Positions 27,353 through 37,926 of a stretch of 38,720 nucleotides of DNA are shown here, in pieces. The notes beneath the pieces were generated by a model, which was not told where the DNA came from, made no database searches, and saw only the letters and a list, made by a program, of their open reading frames with translations. Position numbers and translations under genes: made by a program. How positions within the stretch are numbered: position 1 is the stretch's first letter; each line of letters starts with the position of its first letter. The stretch spans positions 87,329 through 126,048 of the forward strand of contig OKRD01000013.1 in the NCBI GenBank assembly GCA_900290335.1, in the 5' to 3' direction. The stretch is from Burkholderiales bacterium (GTDB lineage: Bacteria > Pseudomonadota > Gammaproteobacteria > Burkholderiales > Burkholderiaceae_F).

Positions 27353-28876
27353 ATGAAATATACAGATTTAAGGGATTTTGCGCTGAAATTGGAATCTTTA
27401 GGAGAACTTAAGAGAATATCGAGAGAAGTATCTCCTAAGCTCGAAATCACCGAGATCTGTCAGCGTCTGCTGCTCCAGGGAGGCCCGGCGGTGGTCTTCG
27501 AGCGACCTTCGGGACACTCGATTCCGGTCATCGCCAATGTCTTTGGGACGCAGCGGCGAGTTGCCCTCGCCATGGGAGTCGCTTCCACGGCGGAGCTCCG
27601 CCAGGTCGGCGAGTTGCTCGCCGACCTCAAGGAGCCCCAAGCCCCGGAGGGCTTGCGCGACGCCCTGTCCAAGGTCAGTCTGCTCAAGTCGGCACTTTGG
27701 GATATGGCGCCGCGCCGGGTCCGTGGCCCGAGCTGCCAGGAAGTCGTCTGGGAGGCTGCTGAAGTGGATCTGGGCAAGTTGCCGATCCAGGAATGCTGGC
27801 CGGAGGACGCGGGGCCCCTGATTACGTGGGGAATGGTCATCACCCGAGGGCCCCACAAGCGGCGCCAGAACCTGGGGATCTACCGCCAGCAGGTGGTCAG
27901 CCGCAACAAGCTCGTCATGCGCTGGCTCTCCCACCGCGGCGGCGCGCTGGATTTTCGCGACCACCGCCTGGCAAATGGCGCACAGCCCTTCCCGGTCGCT
28001 GTCGCCCTGGGGGCCGATCCCGCTACCCTTCTGGGCGCGGTTACGCCGGTTCCCGACCAACTATCCGAATACCAGTTCGCCGGGCTGTTGCGCGGATCGC
28101 GCACCGAGATCGCCACCTGCCTGGGAAATTCCCTGGACGTGCCGGCCGCCGCGGAAATTGTCCTCGAAGGCCACATACTGCCGGACCCGGCCAACGCCAA
28201 CGGGCAGGTGAGTGCGGAGAACCGCGGGTTCGAAACCGCCGTCGAGGGGCCCTTCGGTGACCACACCGGGTACTACAACGAGACGGAGCGCTTTCCCGTC
28301 TTTACCGTCGAGCGGATCACGATGCGCCGCGCGCCGCTATACCTATCGACCCACACGGGACGGCCCCCGGATGAGCCAGCCGTGCTCGGGGCAGCGCTCA
28401 ACGAGGTTTTTGTGCCGATTCTGCAGCGCACCTTCCCGGAAATTGTCGACTTCTACCTGCCCCCCGAGGGATGCAGTTACCGCATGGCAATCATTTCGCT
28501 GCGCAAGCAATACCCCGGCCACGCCCGCCGCATCATGTTCGGCATCTGGAGCTTTCTGCGCCAGTTCATGTACACGAAATTTGTCGTGATTGTCGACGAT
28601 GACATCGATGTGCGCAGCTGGCCAGACGTGGTGTGGGCGATCAGCACCCGCGTCGATCCCTTGCGGGACACGGTTTTGATCGACAATACGCCTATCGATT
28701 ACCTTGATTTTGCCAGTCCCGTGGCCGGTCTCGGAAGCAAGATGGGTATCGACGCGACCAATAAGCTACCCGGGGAGACCGCCCGCCCTTGGGGCCGTAG
28801 GATCCGGATGAGCGATGCCGTCGTAGATCGGATTGATGCGATTTGGGACCAGCTGGGAATTTCGCCACAATCCTGA
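27353..28876 (+). CDS. ubiD: UbiD family decarboxylase (3-octaprenyl-4-hydroxybenzoate carboxy-lyase)
   Basis: [22 protein letters not shown] ... [36 protein letters not shown] ... [16 protein letters not shown]. An in-frame upstream ATG at 27284 is also possible. Confidence 0.95.
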   Translation: MKYTDLRDFALKLESLGELKRISREVSPKLEITEICQRLLLQGGPAVVFERPSGHSIPVIANVFGTQRRVALAMGVASTAELRQVGELLADLKEPQAPEGLRDALSKVSLLKSALWDMAPRRVRGPSCQEVVWEAAEVDLGKLPIQECWPEDAGPLITWGMVITRGPHKRRQNLGIYRQQVVSRNKLVMRWLSHRGGALDFRDHRLANGAQPFPVAVALGADPATLLGAVTPVPDQLSEYQFAGLLRGSRTEIATCLGNSLDVPAAAEIVLEGHILPDPANANGQVSAENRGFETAVEGPFGDHTGYYNETERFPVFTVERITMRRAPLYLSTHTGRPPDEPAVLGAALNEVFVPILQRTFPEIVDFYLPPEGCSYRMAIISLRKQYPGHARRIMFGIWSFLRQFMYTKFVVIVDDDIDVRSWPDVVWAISTRVDPLRDTVLIDNTPIDYLDFASPVAGLGSKMGIDATNKLPGETARPWGRRIRMSDAVVDRIDAIWDQLGISPQS

Positions 28877-28898
28877 ACCGACCCACCCATCGACCGCC

Positions 28899-29111
28899 AT
28901 GGAACGCAAGAAGATCGGCCGCGGAGGCATTCGATCTGCCGGCTATGACCGCAACAGCCGGGAGCTGGAAGTCGAACTCGACTCCGGCGCGATCGTCCGT
29001 CACAGTGGGGTCGGGGAGGAAATCGCCCGGCGCTTCCTGAACAGCGCAGCGCCTGCGAGCTACTACAAGGACAATATCGAGGAGGAGTTTCCCGCCCGTC
29101 GAAGTCGTTAG
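28899..29111 (+). CDS. KTSC domain-containing protein
   Basis: MERKKIGRGGIRSAGYDRNSRELEVELDSGAIVRHSGVGEEIARRFLNSAAPASYYKDNIEEEFPARRSR; KTSC-like YDxxxxxLEVEF...Y. Confidence 0.8.
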   Translation: MERKKIGRGGIRSAGYDRNSRELEVELDSGAIVRHSGVGEEIARRFLNSAAPASYYKDNIEEEFPARRSR

Positions 29112-29142
29112 CGGGCAAGGCATCGGCTCGCCGCGCCCGGGT

Positions 29143-29724
29143 TCAGATCGGACCTACGCCGGCCAAGGCCAGCCGGAACCGGATCTGCACATCATCGGCA
29201 ACCAGGGACGGGTCGTTCCATTCGCCTTCGCCGATGGCAAACTGCAAGCGACGCACGATCAGCTCGCCCGATGCGATGGTCAGATCGCCGGCCTGCACGA
29301 GCGCCACCGGCACGACGACGTCCTGCACATGGCCCTTGATCGTGAGCCGCCCCGCGATTTCGTAGCGCCCGCGCTGCCCGACGCGGATGGCAGTGGATTC
29401 AAACACCGCGCGGGGAAAGCGCAGCGCGTCAAACCAGTCTGGGCGGACGACCTCGCGGGTCGCGTCGGCAGTGGGCAACTCGACGCTGCTCACATCGACG
29501 CTGATGACAAAGCGGCCCTTCTGCGGCTCGGCCGCATCAAAACTCACCTGGGCATCAAATCTGCGAAAGCTCCCAGCAATGGGTGCCCCCATCTGGTGGC
29601 AAACGAAGCCGATTTCGCTTTGCGCGGCCACAACCGACGGCGCAATGGTTCCGCCACCGGCATCGCCGAGCCCCAGCACCAAAAGCACAGCGGCGCTGGC
29701 GCGGCCGATCGCCAGACGCATCAC
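29143..29724 (-). CDS. YceI family periplasmic protein
   Basis: Signal peptide, SEIGFVCHQMGAPIAGSFRRFDAQVSFD ... VDVSSVELPTADATREVVRPDWFDALRFPRAVFESTAI. Confidence 0.88.
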   Translation of the reverse strand: MMRLAIGRASAAVLLVLGLGDAGGGTIAPSVVAAQSEIGFVCHQMGAPIAGSFRRFDAQVSFDAAEPQKGRFVISVDVSSVELPTADATREVVRPDWFDALRFPRAVFESTAIRVGQRGRYEIAGRLTIKGHVQDVVVPVALVQAGDLTIASGELIVRRLQFAIGEGEWNDPSLVADDVQIRFRLALAGVGPI

Positions 29725-30275
29725 CGGCGAGTCTGCCCCGCCGGATCGCGGTCACGCGCCGGCACCATCCGCAGCAGCAAGGAATCGTGCTCCACGATAT
29801 GGTGCTGCAGCGCGGCGGCCACATGCAGACCCACGAGTGCCGCCAGCGCATAGGACAAAAAAGAATGCAGCCCTTGCAGAAAGCCGGCGAGGGGCTTGTC
29901 GACCGGCACGAAATCCGGCAGCGGGATGAGCCCGAACCAGACGACGGGAAAGCCCGCGGCCGAACTGTATGCCCAGCCGGCGATCGGCACGAGGAAGAAC
30001 ATTAGGTACAGGAGATGGTGCATCCAATCGGCCAGGCGCTTCTGTAGGGCGGGCGGACGGTGGCCCCATCGCCAGCCGAGCCGGAACGCCGAAAGCACGA
30101 GAACGGAGATGCCGGCCCACTTGTGCCAGTTGAAAAGCCGCACGCGAGTGGGCGAGAGCTGCAAGTCGGCCATGTACAGGCCGACGCAAAATACCACCAA
30201 CAAAGCCAGGGCGAGCAGCCAGTGCAGCGCGATGGCAACGTCCGTATAGCGGTCCGAATCTTCTGGCGGCCTCAT
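29721..30275 (-). CDS. Cytochrome b561 family protein
   Basis: YTDVAIALHWLLALALLVVFCVGLYM ... LFNWHKWAGISVLVLSAFRLGWRW ... ADWMHHLLYLMFFLVPIAGWAYS ... LHVAAALQHHIVEHDSLLLRM; paired heme-ligand histidines. 4-bp overlap with the YceI gene. Confidence 0.92.
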   Translation of the reverse strand: MRPPEDSDRYTDVAIALHWLLALALLVVFCVGLYMADLQLSPTRVRLFNWHKWAGISVLVLSAFRLGWRWGHRPPALQKRLADWMHHLLYLMFFLVPIAGWAYSSAAGFPVVWFGLIPLPDFVPVDKPLAGFLQGLHSFLSYALAALVGLHVAAALQHHIVEHDSLLLRMVPARDRDPAGQTRR

Positions 30276-30389
30276 CGCCCAGCACTCCCCGTTGCGTCCA
30301 TTCCCGCGTGTTCGTTCCCACTCGCCCCGGTTTGCTGCCGGTTGCCGACCGCGTTCGCAGTATAAGAGGCACACCGACGCGGCCTCGCC

Positions 30390-31106
30390 TCAGGGAATCT
30401 GCGCAGACGGCGAGGTCTTCTCGATGGCTTCCGCCCGTTGCGACAGGTAGGCGGCGCCGCGATGGTGATCGAAGAACTTGGGACTCGGCAGCATCGCCGC
30501 CATGCGCGCCGCCTGGTTCGGGTCCAGCGACAGCGCCGACACACCGAAGTAGTGCCGTGCGCCCGCCTCGGCGCCGAACACCCCGTCGCCCCATTCCACG
30601 ACATTCAGATACACCTCGAGAATCCGGCGCTTGTCCCAAACCGCTTCGATCATGAGCGCGATCAGCAGCTCCTGGACTTTGCGCAGATAACTGCGGCGTT
30701 GCGAGAGAAACAGGTTCTTCGCCAACTGCTGCGAAATCGTCGATCCGCCGCGAACGGTGCGTCCGCGACGAAGATTTTCCGTATACGCCTTTTCCATCGC
30801 CTCCCAGTCGACCCCTTCGTGGAGGACGAAACGGGCGTCCTCCGACGTTACTACGGCGCGCTTGAGGGCTGCCGAGATGTGCGCGTAGTCGACCCAGGTT
30901 TTCTGCAGCTGGCGCGCAGACCGCGGCGCCGGGGCCTGCTTCTCGACGCGCTCGAGTTCGTGCTGCATAAATGCGGTTTGCACCGGGTTGTGCCATTTCC
31001 AGAACAGCACCCAGCCGAAAAACCACAGCTGCACGGCAAGGACCGCCGCCAACAGCGCAATCGCGGCGCGTCGAACCCAGACCCGCGCCCGCACCGTCTC
31101 CGACAT
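30390..31106 (-). CDS. mtgA: Monofunctional biosynthetic peptidoglycan transglycosylase
   Basis: LKRAVVTSEDARFVLHEGVDWEAMEKAY ... RTVRGGSTISQQLAKNLFLSQRRSYLRKVQELLIALMIE ... KRRILEVYLNVVEWGDGVFGAEAGARHYF (GT51 motifs). Confidence 0.96.
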   Translation of the reverse strand: MSETVRARVWVRRAAIALLAAVLAVQLWFFGWVLFWKWHNPVQTAFMQHELERVEKQAPAPRSARQLQKTWVDYAHISAALKRAVVTSEDARFVLHEGVDWEAMEKAYTENLRRGRTVRGGSTISQQLAKNLFLSQRRSYLRKVQELLIALMIEAVWDKRRILEVYLNVVEWGDGVFGAEAGARHYFGVSALSLDPNQAARMAAMLPSPKFFDHHRGAAYLSQRAEAIEKTSPSAQIP

Positions 31107-31939
31107 CAAGCCGGAGCAGCCCCGAGGTCGAGCAAGCGGCGCATTTCGCGGTACACGCTTGCCGTTTCCGGCTGGACTCCACGCCAAAGGGCAAACGATT
31201 CGGCAGCCTGTTCGATGAGCATTCCCAGGCCATCGCTGATGCGCCGCGCGCCGCCGCTCTTGGCTAGGCACATGAACGGCGTGGCGGAGGGCGCATACAC
31301 CAGATCGTAGGCCAGCAGGCAATCGTCGAAAGTCTCCGGATCGATCGATGGCGCGTCATGATTCAGACTGCTCGAAGTGCCGTTGATGATGAGGTCAAAA
31401 TGTTCGGCCGGCACTTCGTCGAAGCGAATTGCCTCGACGCCGAACTCATCGGCAAGCTCCTGGGCCCGTCCATGGGTCCGGTTGGCCACGGCAATCCACT
31501 TGGGCCGCTCCTCGAGCAGCGAGGCCACGAGGCCGCGAACGCCGCCCCCGGCGCCCAGGATCAGAATCGCGGCACCGGCGATGCGGAAGTCGAGCCGATG
31601 CCGAAGATCCCGCACAAAACCGACACCGTCGGTGTTGTCCCCAAGGATGTCGTCGCCATCGAATTTGAGCGTGTTTACCGCTCCGGCCAGTCGCGCCCTC
31701 GGACTCAGGTCATCGGCGAGCTTCGCCGCATCGATCTTGAACGGGATCGTCACGTTCAAGCCGAGGTACCCGTTGTCGCGCAGACCAAGAGCGAAATCCT
31801 CGAATCCATCCAGCGGTGCCTCTAGCCTCTCGTAACTCAGGCCCTGCCCGGTCGTGCGCGCAAACAGCCGGTGGATCTCCGGCGATCTGCTATGGGAGAT
31901 CGGATTGCCGACAACGGCGTAGCGGTCCGGTGGTTTCAT
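31106..31939 (-). CDS. aroE: Shikimate dehydrogenase
   Basis: DRYAVVGNPISHSRSPEIHRLFARTTGQ ... LGLNVTIPFKIDAAKLADDLSPRARLAGAVNTLKF ... DNTDGVGFVRDL ... ILILGAGGGVRGLVASLLE. Confidence 0.96.
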   Translation of the reverse strand: MKPPDRYAVVGNPISHSRSPEIHRLFARTTGQGLSYERLEAPLDGFEDFALGLRDNGYLGLNVTIPFKIDAAKLADDLSPRARLAGAVNTLKFDGDDILGDNTDGVGFVRDLRHRLDFRIAGAAILILGAGGGVRGLVASLLEERPKWIAVANRTHGRAQELADEFGVEAIRFDEVPAEHFDLIINGTSSSLNHDAPSIDPETFDDCLLAYDLVYAPSATPFMCLAKSGGARRISDGLGMLIEQAAESFALWRGVQPETASVYREMRRLLDLGAAPA

Positions 31940-31942
31940 TGT

Positions 31943-32827
31943 TCAACGGGACGACCCTACGGCCTCGGCGCGCGTGGCGAACTGGTCGTTGGTGAAGATC
32001 CAGCTGCGCGTAATCTCGAGTCGATCGGTGTCGCGTGCCATGTCGGGTGGGAAGGGCGGGAAAGGAGCCGATAGCTTAACAATACGCTGGGCCGCGCTGT
32101 CAAGCACGGCCGAGCCGGAAGATTGTTCAATAATCGAGGCGAGCAAGGAACCATCGCGGTCGATCACGACGGTCATCCGCAGGGTTCCGTAAATTTTCCC
32201 GCGTGCCGCATCGGGGTAATGTTCATTGCCGATCTTTTCGATGCGGGCGCGCCAGTCCTCGAAATAGCGCGCAAAGCGATAGGCCGAGGCGCTGGGCATG
32301 TAATGATGCACCCGCGGACGCTTCTGGTAATCCGATATATCCTTGGCGATTTCGGCCTGCATGCGGGATAGCTGCTGCTGCGAGCGGCGCGCATCCTCCG
32401 GGGTGCGCGCGGAGGGGTCGGAGCGGATTTCGGCGGTCGCCAGTAACATATTCGCCTGGTAGCTCGCGAGCAGTTCGCGCTGCTCGAGCTCGAGCTGCTC
32501 CACGGTCCGCCGGGCGGTGTCGAGCGCCTCGCCGTCGGCCATGGTCGCCGCGTTCGGAAGCGGAGAACTGCGCCGGCCCTGCTCATTGGCACCGCCGCCT
32601 TCGAGGTTGACCTGGGCGTGCGCTTGCGGCGCCGGCGGGCGCTTGTCGCTGCGCGCGTTGACCAGGATTACCTCCAAGGCAGGCGCCGAGGCGACCTGGC
32701 GAAAGAATTCCGGGTCGACGAACCGGATCGTCAACACGGCAAGATGCAGGCCAATCGACACGGCCAGCGCGGTAAGCAAGATACGGTTGCCGAGCAGACC
32801 GTCAGTCGATCGTACGATGGTTCGCAT
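31943..32827 (-). CDS. TonB-like energy transducer
   Basis: N-terminal TM; charged middle region; C-terminal YFEDWRARIEKIGNEHYPDAARGKIYGTLRMTVVIDRDGSLLASIIEQSSGSAVLDSAAQRIVKLSAPFPPFPPDM (TonB C-terminal fold). Confidence 0.85.
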   Translation of the reverse strand: MRTIVRSTDGLLGNRILLTALAVSIGLHLAVLTIRFVDPEFFRQVASAPALEVILVNARSDKRPPAPQAHAQVNLEGGGANEQGRRSSPLPNAATMADGEALDTARRTVEQLELEQRELLASYQANMLLATAEIRSDPSARTPEDARRSQQQLSRMQAEIAKDISDYQKRPRVHHYMPSASAYRFARYFEDWRARIEKIGNEHYPDAARGKIYGTLRMTVVIDRDGSLLASIIEQSSGSAVLDSAAQRIVKLSAPFPPFPPDMARDTDRLEITRSWIFTNDQFATRAEAVGSSR

Positions 32828-32949
32828 TGCCGTCCGGTTGGGAGCGGTCGTCGCTTGGGCAAAATCGCCGGCCGCTGCGGATTGTAGCCATGCACGCGCG
32901 CCGCTCATCTGCGCTCGGCGCGCCGCGCGCACGCTCGCGGCCGCGAGCG

Positions 32950-34905
32950 CTACGCGGGCAGTTCATCGAGTCCGCCATTGCCGATGGCCTCCGGGGCGCC
33001 GGCGACGGGTTCCGCGGCCTCTTGCGCCGATTCCCCGTCGGGCGCCAGCGTCCGCACGATTCTTGCATTGGGCGTCAGGTCAAGCAAATCGACCTGCGTG
33101 ATCTCGAGCTCGAGCCTTTGCCCGCGGACATAGGAGGCGGCCGCGGCGAGTCGCGTCGTCATCGGCAGCCCCTGCAGCCGAACAATGTCGCCCTTGGCGA
33201 CGCGCGCCTCGATGTGCCGGATTCCCTCTTGCTCCATCCAGCGCAGACTCCAGTAGCGCTCCATCAGCTCCTGAAACTCCGCGTACGCGGAATACGCGGC
33301 CTCAAAACCCGAGATCACCGCAAAAAGATCCGCGTCGCCGCGCCGGTGCGGGGCGGCCTGGCCGCGCGCGGCAGCGATCAGTTGACGCTGATTGAGCAGA
33401 TCGACGTAACGCCGCAGCGGCGAGGTGCACCACGCGTAGTGCGAGACGCCGATGCCCTCGTGCGGCGACGGGGTCGTGGACATGCGCACCCGGCCCTGGA
33501 GCTGCGAGCGATAGACGCCCGCCATGCCCAGTTCGTCGAGCCAGGCGCCCCAATGGCTGTTGGCGCGGATCATGAGTTCGGCCACGATGAGATCGAGCGG
33601 AGCATCGCGGCGGCGGACATGCATGCGCACGTGGGCAGCCGGGCCGCTGCCCTCGAGCAGCACCGAAATCTCCTCGCGTCCCTTGGGCTCAGGCTTGCCG
33701 CGCGCCTGTTCCCGCTCCGATCGCAGGCAATTGGCGAACCGCCATAAAACGGCAAGCTCGGCGGCGAAGGGAATCTGCAGATCGCCGCTGTCCAGCCCTT
33801 GCTCGGTTACCTCGGTCTCCAGCTCATCGTGCCGCAGATTGGCCGCTACCCGAACGGCTTCGATCGCACTGCTCGCGCCGCGCAGCGCAAGGGAGCGGGC
33901 ATCGAGTTCAAGGTACAGGGACAGCGCCGGCACCGTCCGGCCTTGGGCAAGAGAAAAGGCGTCGATCCACGGAGCCGGCAACATCGTGTACTTCAGGCCG
34001 GGGGCATAGACCGTCGACATGCGAGCGCGGGCGACACTGTCGAGCGGGTGCCCCGGGACGATTGCCAGCGCGGGCGCCGCGATATGTATGCCGACGGTAA
34101 GGGTCGCCCCCGTCGGGCGCACCGAAAAAGCGTCGTCGATTTCGGTGGTGGCGCTGTCATCGATCGAGAAGACCGGCGCGGCCGCCAACGGCAAATTCCC
34201 GGAATGCTCCTCGGGCTGGGGCAGTTCCGCCGGGAAGTCGACCCCGCGCGGAAATGCGCGCGCCAGGAACGACGCCAAGTGCCACTGATAGGGCGACGCA
34301 ATGGCGCCACGGGCCAGCAGCAGGCGCAAGGGAGTCGTCTGCAATTCGTGAGCAGCCTGTTCCACCGCCTTGTACTCGATAGCGTTGCGATCGAGCTTGA
34401 TCAGCAGGCTTTCACCGATCGCCGCGATGGCCGGCGGTAGAACACCCCGCACCAGGTCGCGCACCATCAGGGCACGCTGTTCCTCCTGCAGGCGCCGCCG
34501 CTCCACGGCCGCCAGGGCGGCTCGCAGCACGTCCGGCGCAGCCGGCCGGAATCGCCCCCGCCCCTTTCGCTGAAAGTAGACCGGCGCCGACTGCAGGGCA
34601 ATGAGGATCGCGGCTGCCTCGATGGGACTCGGGTCGCGACCGCAGTACTCCCTTGCCAGTTGCTCGAATCCGAATTCCTGCTGCGGCGCGCATTGCCACA
34701 GAAAATCCGTTTCTATTTCCGCGGCCTGGGCATGCGCGGTGGCGAGCAGCTCGTCGGCTCGCGGATGCTCGAATCGCAGCAGCACCGCGGCCGCTTTGAC
34801 CTTGACGCGCTTTCCGCTGGTGGAATCGACCTGAAACGACGCCTCCGTCGCTGATCGGACGGTGCCCGCCTTAAGGTCGCCATCGTCCTCAAACAAGACT
34901 TGCAT
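32950..34905 (-). CDS. RNB-domain exoribonuclease (RNase II/R family)
   Basis: VFSIDDSATTEIDDAFSVRPTGATLTVGIHIAAPALAI ... ARARMSTVYAPGLKYTMLP ... HYAWCTSPLRRYVDLLNQRQL; RNB catalytic signature. Confidence 0.93.
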   Translation of the reverse strand: MQVLFEDDGDLKAGTVRSATEASFQVDSTSGKRVKVKAAAVLLRFEHPRADELLATAHAQAAEIETDFLWQCAPQQEFGFEQLAREYCGRDPSPIEAAAILIALQSAPVYFQRKGRGRFRPAAPDVLRAALAAVERRRLQEEQRALMVRDLVRGVLPPAIAAIGESLLIKLDRNAIEYKAVEQAAHELQTTPLRLLLARGAIASPYQWHLASFLARAFPRGVDFPAELPQPEEHSGNLPLAAAPVFSIDDSATTEIDDAFSVRPTGATLTVGIHIAAPALAIVPGHPLDSVARARMSTVYAPGLKYTMLPAPWIDAFSLAQGRTVPALSLYLELDARSLALRGASSAIEAVRVAANLRHDELETEVTEQGLDSGDLQIPFAAELAVLWRFANCLRSEREQARGKPEPKGREEISVLLEGSGPAAHVRMHVRRRDAPLDLIVAELMIRANSHWGAWLDELGMAGVYRSQLQGRVRMSTTPSPHEGIGVSHYAWCTSPLRRYVDLLNQRQLIAAARGQAAPHRRGDADLFAVISGFEAAYSAYAEFQELMERYWSLRWMEQEGIRHIEARVAKGDIVRLQGLPMTTRLAAAASYVRGQRLELEITQVDLLDLTPNARIVRTLAPDGESAQEAAEPVAGAPEAIGNGGLDELPA

Positions 34906-34951
34906 GGGCCAGACAATAGCGCACCGACCAGACCTTGCCGGTGCCCAGGCC

Positions 34952-35692
34952 TCAGATGGTCAAGCCGCCGCCGACCTCGATCACCGCACCATTGACGTAG
35001 CTCGCCTCGTCCGAGGCAAGGAACGAATAGACGTTGGCAACCTCCTCCGGTTTGCCCAAGCGCCGCAGCGGTACGCGATCCTTCAGCTGCGCGAGCACCT
35101 TGTCCGGGATGGTTCCCAACAGCCCGGTGGCGATGAAGCCCGGACAGACGGCGTTGCAGCGTATTCCCCTCGGGCCGAGCTCGCGCGCCCAGGTCTTGAC
35201 GAACCCGATCACGCCAAACTTGCTCGCCGCATAATTCGTCTGGCCGAAGTTGCCGTAAAGACCCACGACGCTGGAGGCGTTCAATATCACTCCGGAGCCT
35301 TGTGCCAGCATGGCGGGGACGACCGCCTGGCTGGCGGTGAACACCCCCTTGAGGTTGACCTCGATCACCTGGTCAAACTGCTCGTCCGTCATGTTCTGCA
35401 GCCGTGCATCCTGGGTGATGCCGGCATTGTTGATCAAGACGTCGATCCGGCCGAACTCGGCGAGCAGTTCCCCGATCATCCGGTCCAGCTGCCCGCGGCG
35501 GGTCACATCCACCGCGAATCCCCGCAGCGACGCCCCGTCGCCATGGAGCTGCGCCACCGCCCCCGCGACGGCCTGCTCCGACCGGTCGGCGAGCGCCACG
35601 CAGGCGCCCTCCGCGAGAAACTTGCGCGCGGTTGCCAGACCGATGCCTTGGGCGCCTCCGGTGACGATCGCCACCTTCGTCTTCAACCGCAT
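34952..35692 (-). CDS. 3-oxoacyl-ACP reductase-like SDR (FabG family)
   Basis: [21 protein letters not shown] ... [35 protein letters not shown] ... [50 protein letters not shown]. Confidence 0.93.
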   Translation of the reverse strand: MRLKTKVAIVTGGAQGIGLATARKFLAEGACVALADRSEQAVAGAVAQLHGDGASLRGFAVDVTRRGQLDRMIGELLAEFGRIDVLINNAGITQDARLQNMTDEQFDQVIEVNLKGVFTASQAVVPAMLAQGSGVILNASSVVGLYGNFGQTNYAASKFGVIGFVKTWARELGPRGIRCNAVCPGFIATGLLGTIPDKVLAQLKDRVPLRRLGKPEEVANVYSFLASDEASYVNGAVIEVGGGLTI

Positions 35693-35784
35693 TCGCTTCC
35701 CCCTAGGTGCCGTCTTCCCCAGCGCCCGAACTCGCCCGCCGGGCGGGGCCGCACCGTCGCGCCGGGACGGCGCCACAGCCAGCG

Positions 35785-36387
35785 TCAGGATGGCCCGCGT
35801 TCGCCTCCGCGCGTCGACGGAGAAACTCCGCAAAAGCCCAGTACTTCGGGCAAATACCGGGCGAAGTCCGTCAGGGCATGATCGGAGCCTTCGATCAGAT
35901 GCGTGGGGCAACCCAGGTACTTCTCCACCATTTCCCGGTAATCAATGACCTCATCGCCGGTGGCCGCTATCAGTAGGTAGCGAGCCGGATCGGTCAGGCC
36001 GGGCGTCTCCAGGGCGCGCAGTTCGTCCAGATATTCGGGTCGCACTTCCACCGGCAGCCCACTGCCGTAGGCGCTGCGCCAGCCCAGTTGCGCCCGCAGA
36101 TGCTCGTAGGGGCGGATCGCCGGGTTCAACAACACGGCGCGACAGCCCAGGCGCTCGGCGATCCACGTTGCGTAATAGCCGCCCAGCGAGCTGCCCACCA
36201 GATACAGCTGCCCCGGATCCTCGAGCTGCGCCGACGCGAGGGCGACCTCGGCTGCCGCCCGCGGCGAAACCGGCAGCGGTGGACACAGAAAATCGGCCTC
36301 GCGCCCGGCCTGCGCCAGCGCCGCGCGCAGTTGCCTGGCCTTGCCCGATGCCGGCGAGGAGAGAAAACCGTGCAGGTACAAGATCAC
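35785..36387 (-). CDS. YqiA/YcfP-type alpha/beta-fold hydrolase
   Basis: [20 protein letters not shown] ... [31 protein letters not shown] ... [15 protein letters not shown] ... [20 protein letters not shown]. Confidence 0.88.
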   Translation of the reverse strand: MILYLHGFLSSPASGKARQLRAALAQAGREADFLCPPLPVSPRAAAEVALASAQLEDPGQLYLVGSSLGGYYATWIAERLGCRAVLLNPAIRPYEHLRAQLGWRSAYGSGLPVEVRPEYLDELRALETPGLTDPARYLLIAATGDEVIDYREMVEKYLGCPTHLIEGSDHALTDFARYLPEVLGFCGVSPSTRGGERGPS

Positions 36388-37775
36388 ACGGGCACCCCGA
36401 CGTCCGATGCCGACCCGCGTAGCGCGGCCAGAATCTTGTCGTGCACGCCGCCGAAGCTGCCGTTGCTCATCGTCACCACCTGGTCACCGCGGCGCGCGCT
36501 GGCGGCAACGGCCGCCACCAGGTCTTCGAGCTGGTCGAAGACGCGCGCCTTGGCACCCAGCGCTCGCAGCGCATCGCGCGGATCCCATCCGAGCGTGTGC
36601 GGACCGCTGCGGGGGCCGTAGCAAAAGACTAGATCGGCCTCGCCCAGACTGCCCGCGATCAGATCCTGCATGGCCCCCATGCGCATCGTGTTGGAGCGCG
36701 GCTCCAGCAATGCCAGGATCCGCGCCGCGCCAACGCGGCGGCGCAGCCCGGCGAGCGTGGCGGCAATGGCGGTCGGGTGGTGGGCAAAATCGTCGTACAG
36801 GTTGACTCCCTGCACCGTCCCTCGAAGCTCGAGCCGACGACGCACGCCGGCGAACCGGCGCAAGGCCTCGAGCGACTGCGGCACCTCGACACCAACGTGC
36901 GCGGCTGCGGCGATCGCCGCCAGCGCATTGCTGCGATTGTGGTCACCCGCCGGTGCTTGCACCAGATCGCCAAGTCGTCTTGCGCCGCGCCAGATCGAAA
37001 AGGCGTCGGTCCCGTCGGACGATGCGCGCCAGTGCCAGTCCTCGTCGGCATCAAACCATTGCACCTCGCTCCAGACACCGCGCTCCAAGACACGCCGCAG
37101 GGCCGCATCGCGGCCGTTGACGATCACCCGCCCCCGTCCCGGAACACAGCGCAGCAGGTGATGAAACTGCGTCTCGATGGCCGCCAGGTCGGGAAAGATG
37201 TCGGCGTGATCGAATTCGAGGTTGTTGAGAAGGAGCGTCGATGGGAAGTAGTGCACGAACTTGCTGCGCTTGTCGAACAAGGCCGAATCGTATTCGTCGG
37301 CCTCGATCACGAACGCCCGGCCAGTACCCAGGTGCGCGGTCTTGCCAAGATCGAGCGGAACTCCGCCGATGAGAAATCCCGGATCGACCCCCGCGCACTG
37401 GAGAATCCATGCCACCATCGCCGCAGTCGTGGTCTTGCCGTGCGTTCCGGCAACGGCGACGACGTGGCGACCGTGCAGTACCTGCTCGCCCACCCACGCC
37501 GGGCCGGAGGTGAATCGGGCGCCCGAGGAGAGCACTGCCTCGAAGAGCGGATTGCCGCGCGAGACGACATTGCCGACGAGGAACAGGTCGGGACGCAGAT
37601 CGATCTGGTCGGCACCGTATCCCTCGATCACGTCCACGCCGGCCGCGCGCAACTGATCGCTCATCGGCGGATAGACCGCGGCATCGCAGCCGGTGACCCG
37701 GTGACCGGCCGCAAGACCGAGTTGCGCCACGCCCCCCATGAACGTGCCGCAGATTCCCATGATGTGCAAGTGCAC
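36384..37775 (-). CDS. mpl: UDP-N-acetylmuramate:L-alanyl-gamma-D-glutamyl-meso-diaminopimelate ligase
   Basis: VHLHIMGICGTFMGGVAQLGLAAGHRVTGCDAAVYPPMSDQL ... VAVAGTHGKTTTAAMVAWIL ... VIEADEYDSALFDKRSKFVHYFPSTLLLNNLEFDHADIF ... YDDFAHHPTAIAATL. GTG start proposed. Confidence 0.94.
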   Translation of the reverse strand: MHLHIMGICGTFMGGVAQLGLAAGHRVTGCDAAVYPPMSDQLRAAGVDVIEGYGADQIDLRPDLFLVGNVVSRGNPLFEAVLSSGARFTSGPAWVGEQVLHGRHVVAVAGTHGKTTTAAMVAWILQCAGVDPGFLIGGVPLDLGKTAHLGTGRAFVIEADEYDSALFDKRSKFVHYFPSTLLLNNLEFDHADIFPDLAAIETQFHHLLRCVPGRGRVIVNGRDAALRRVLERGVWSEVQWFDADEDWHWRASSDGTDAFSIWRGARRLGDLVQAPAGDHNRSNALAAIAAAAHVGVEVPQSLEALRRFAGVRRRLELRGTVQGVNLYDDFAHHPTAIAATLAGLRRRVGAARILALLEPRSNTMRMGAMQDLIAGSLGEADLVFCYGPRSGPHTLGWDPRDALRALGAKARVFDQLEDLVAAVAASARRGDQVVTMSNGSFGGVHDKILAALRGSASDVGVPV

Positions 37776-37926
37776 GTTGTTTCCCGCGAGAATGCCAAAG
37801 GCGGGGATTCTAAGCGGCCCGGGGCGCTGCGGAGCCGTTCCCGCCCCGGTGCCGCACTGCGGCTCCAACAGCGGCCCGCGACTCGGTAGACTGGCGGGCA
37901 CGGCACGTGCATGCTGGAATCGATCC

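Noticed and set aside
29752-31233. 493-aa minus-strand ORF across mtgA and cytochrome b561
   Set aside because: Alternative frame of two well-supported genes; Arg/Gly/Ala-rich composition.
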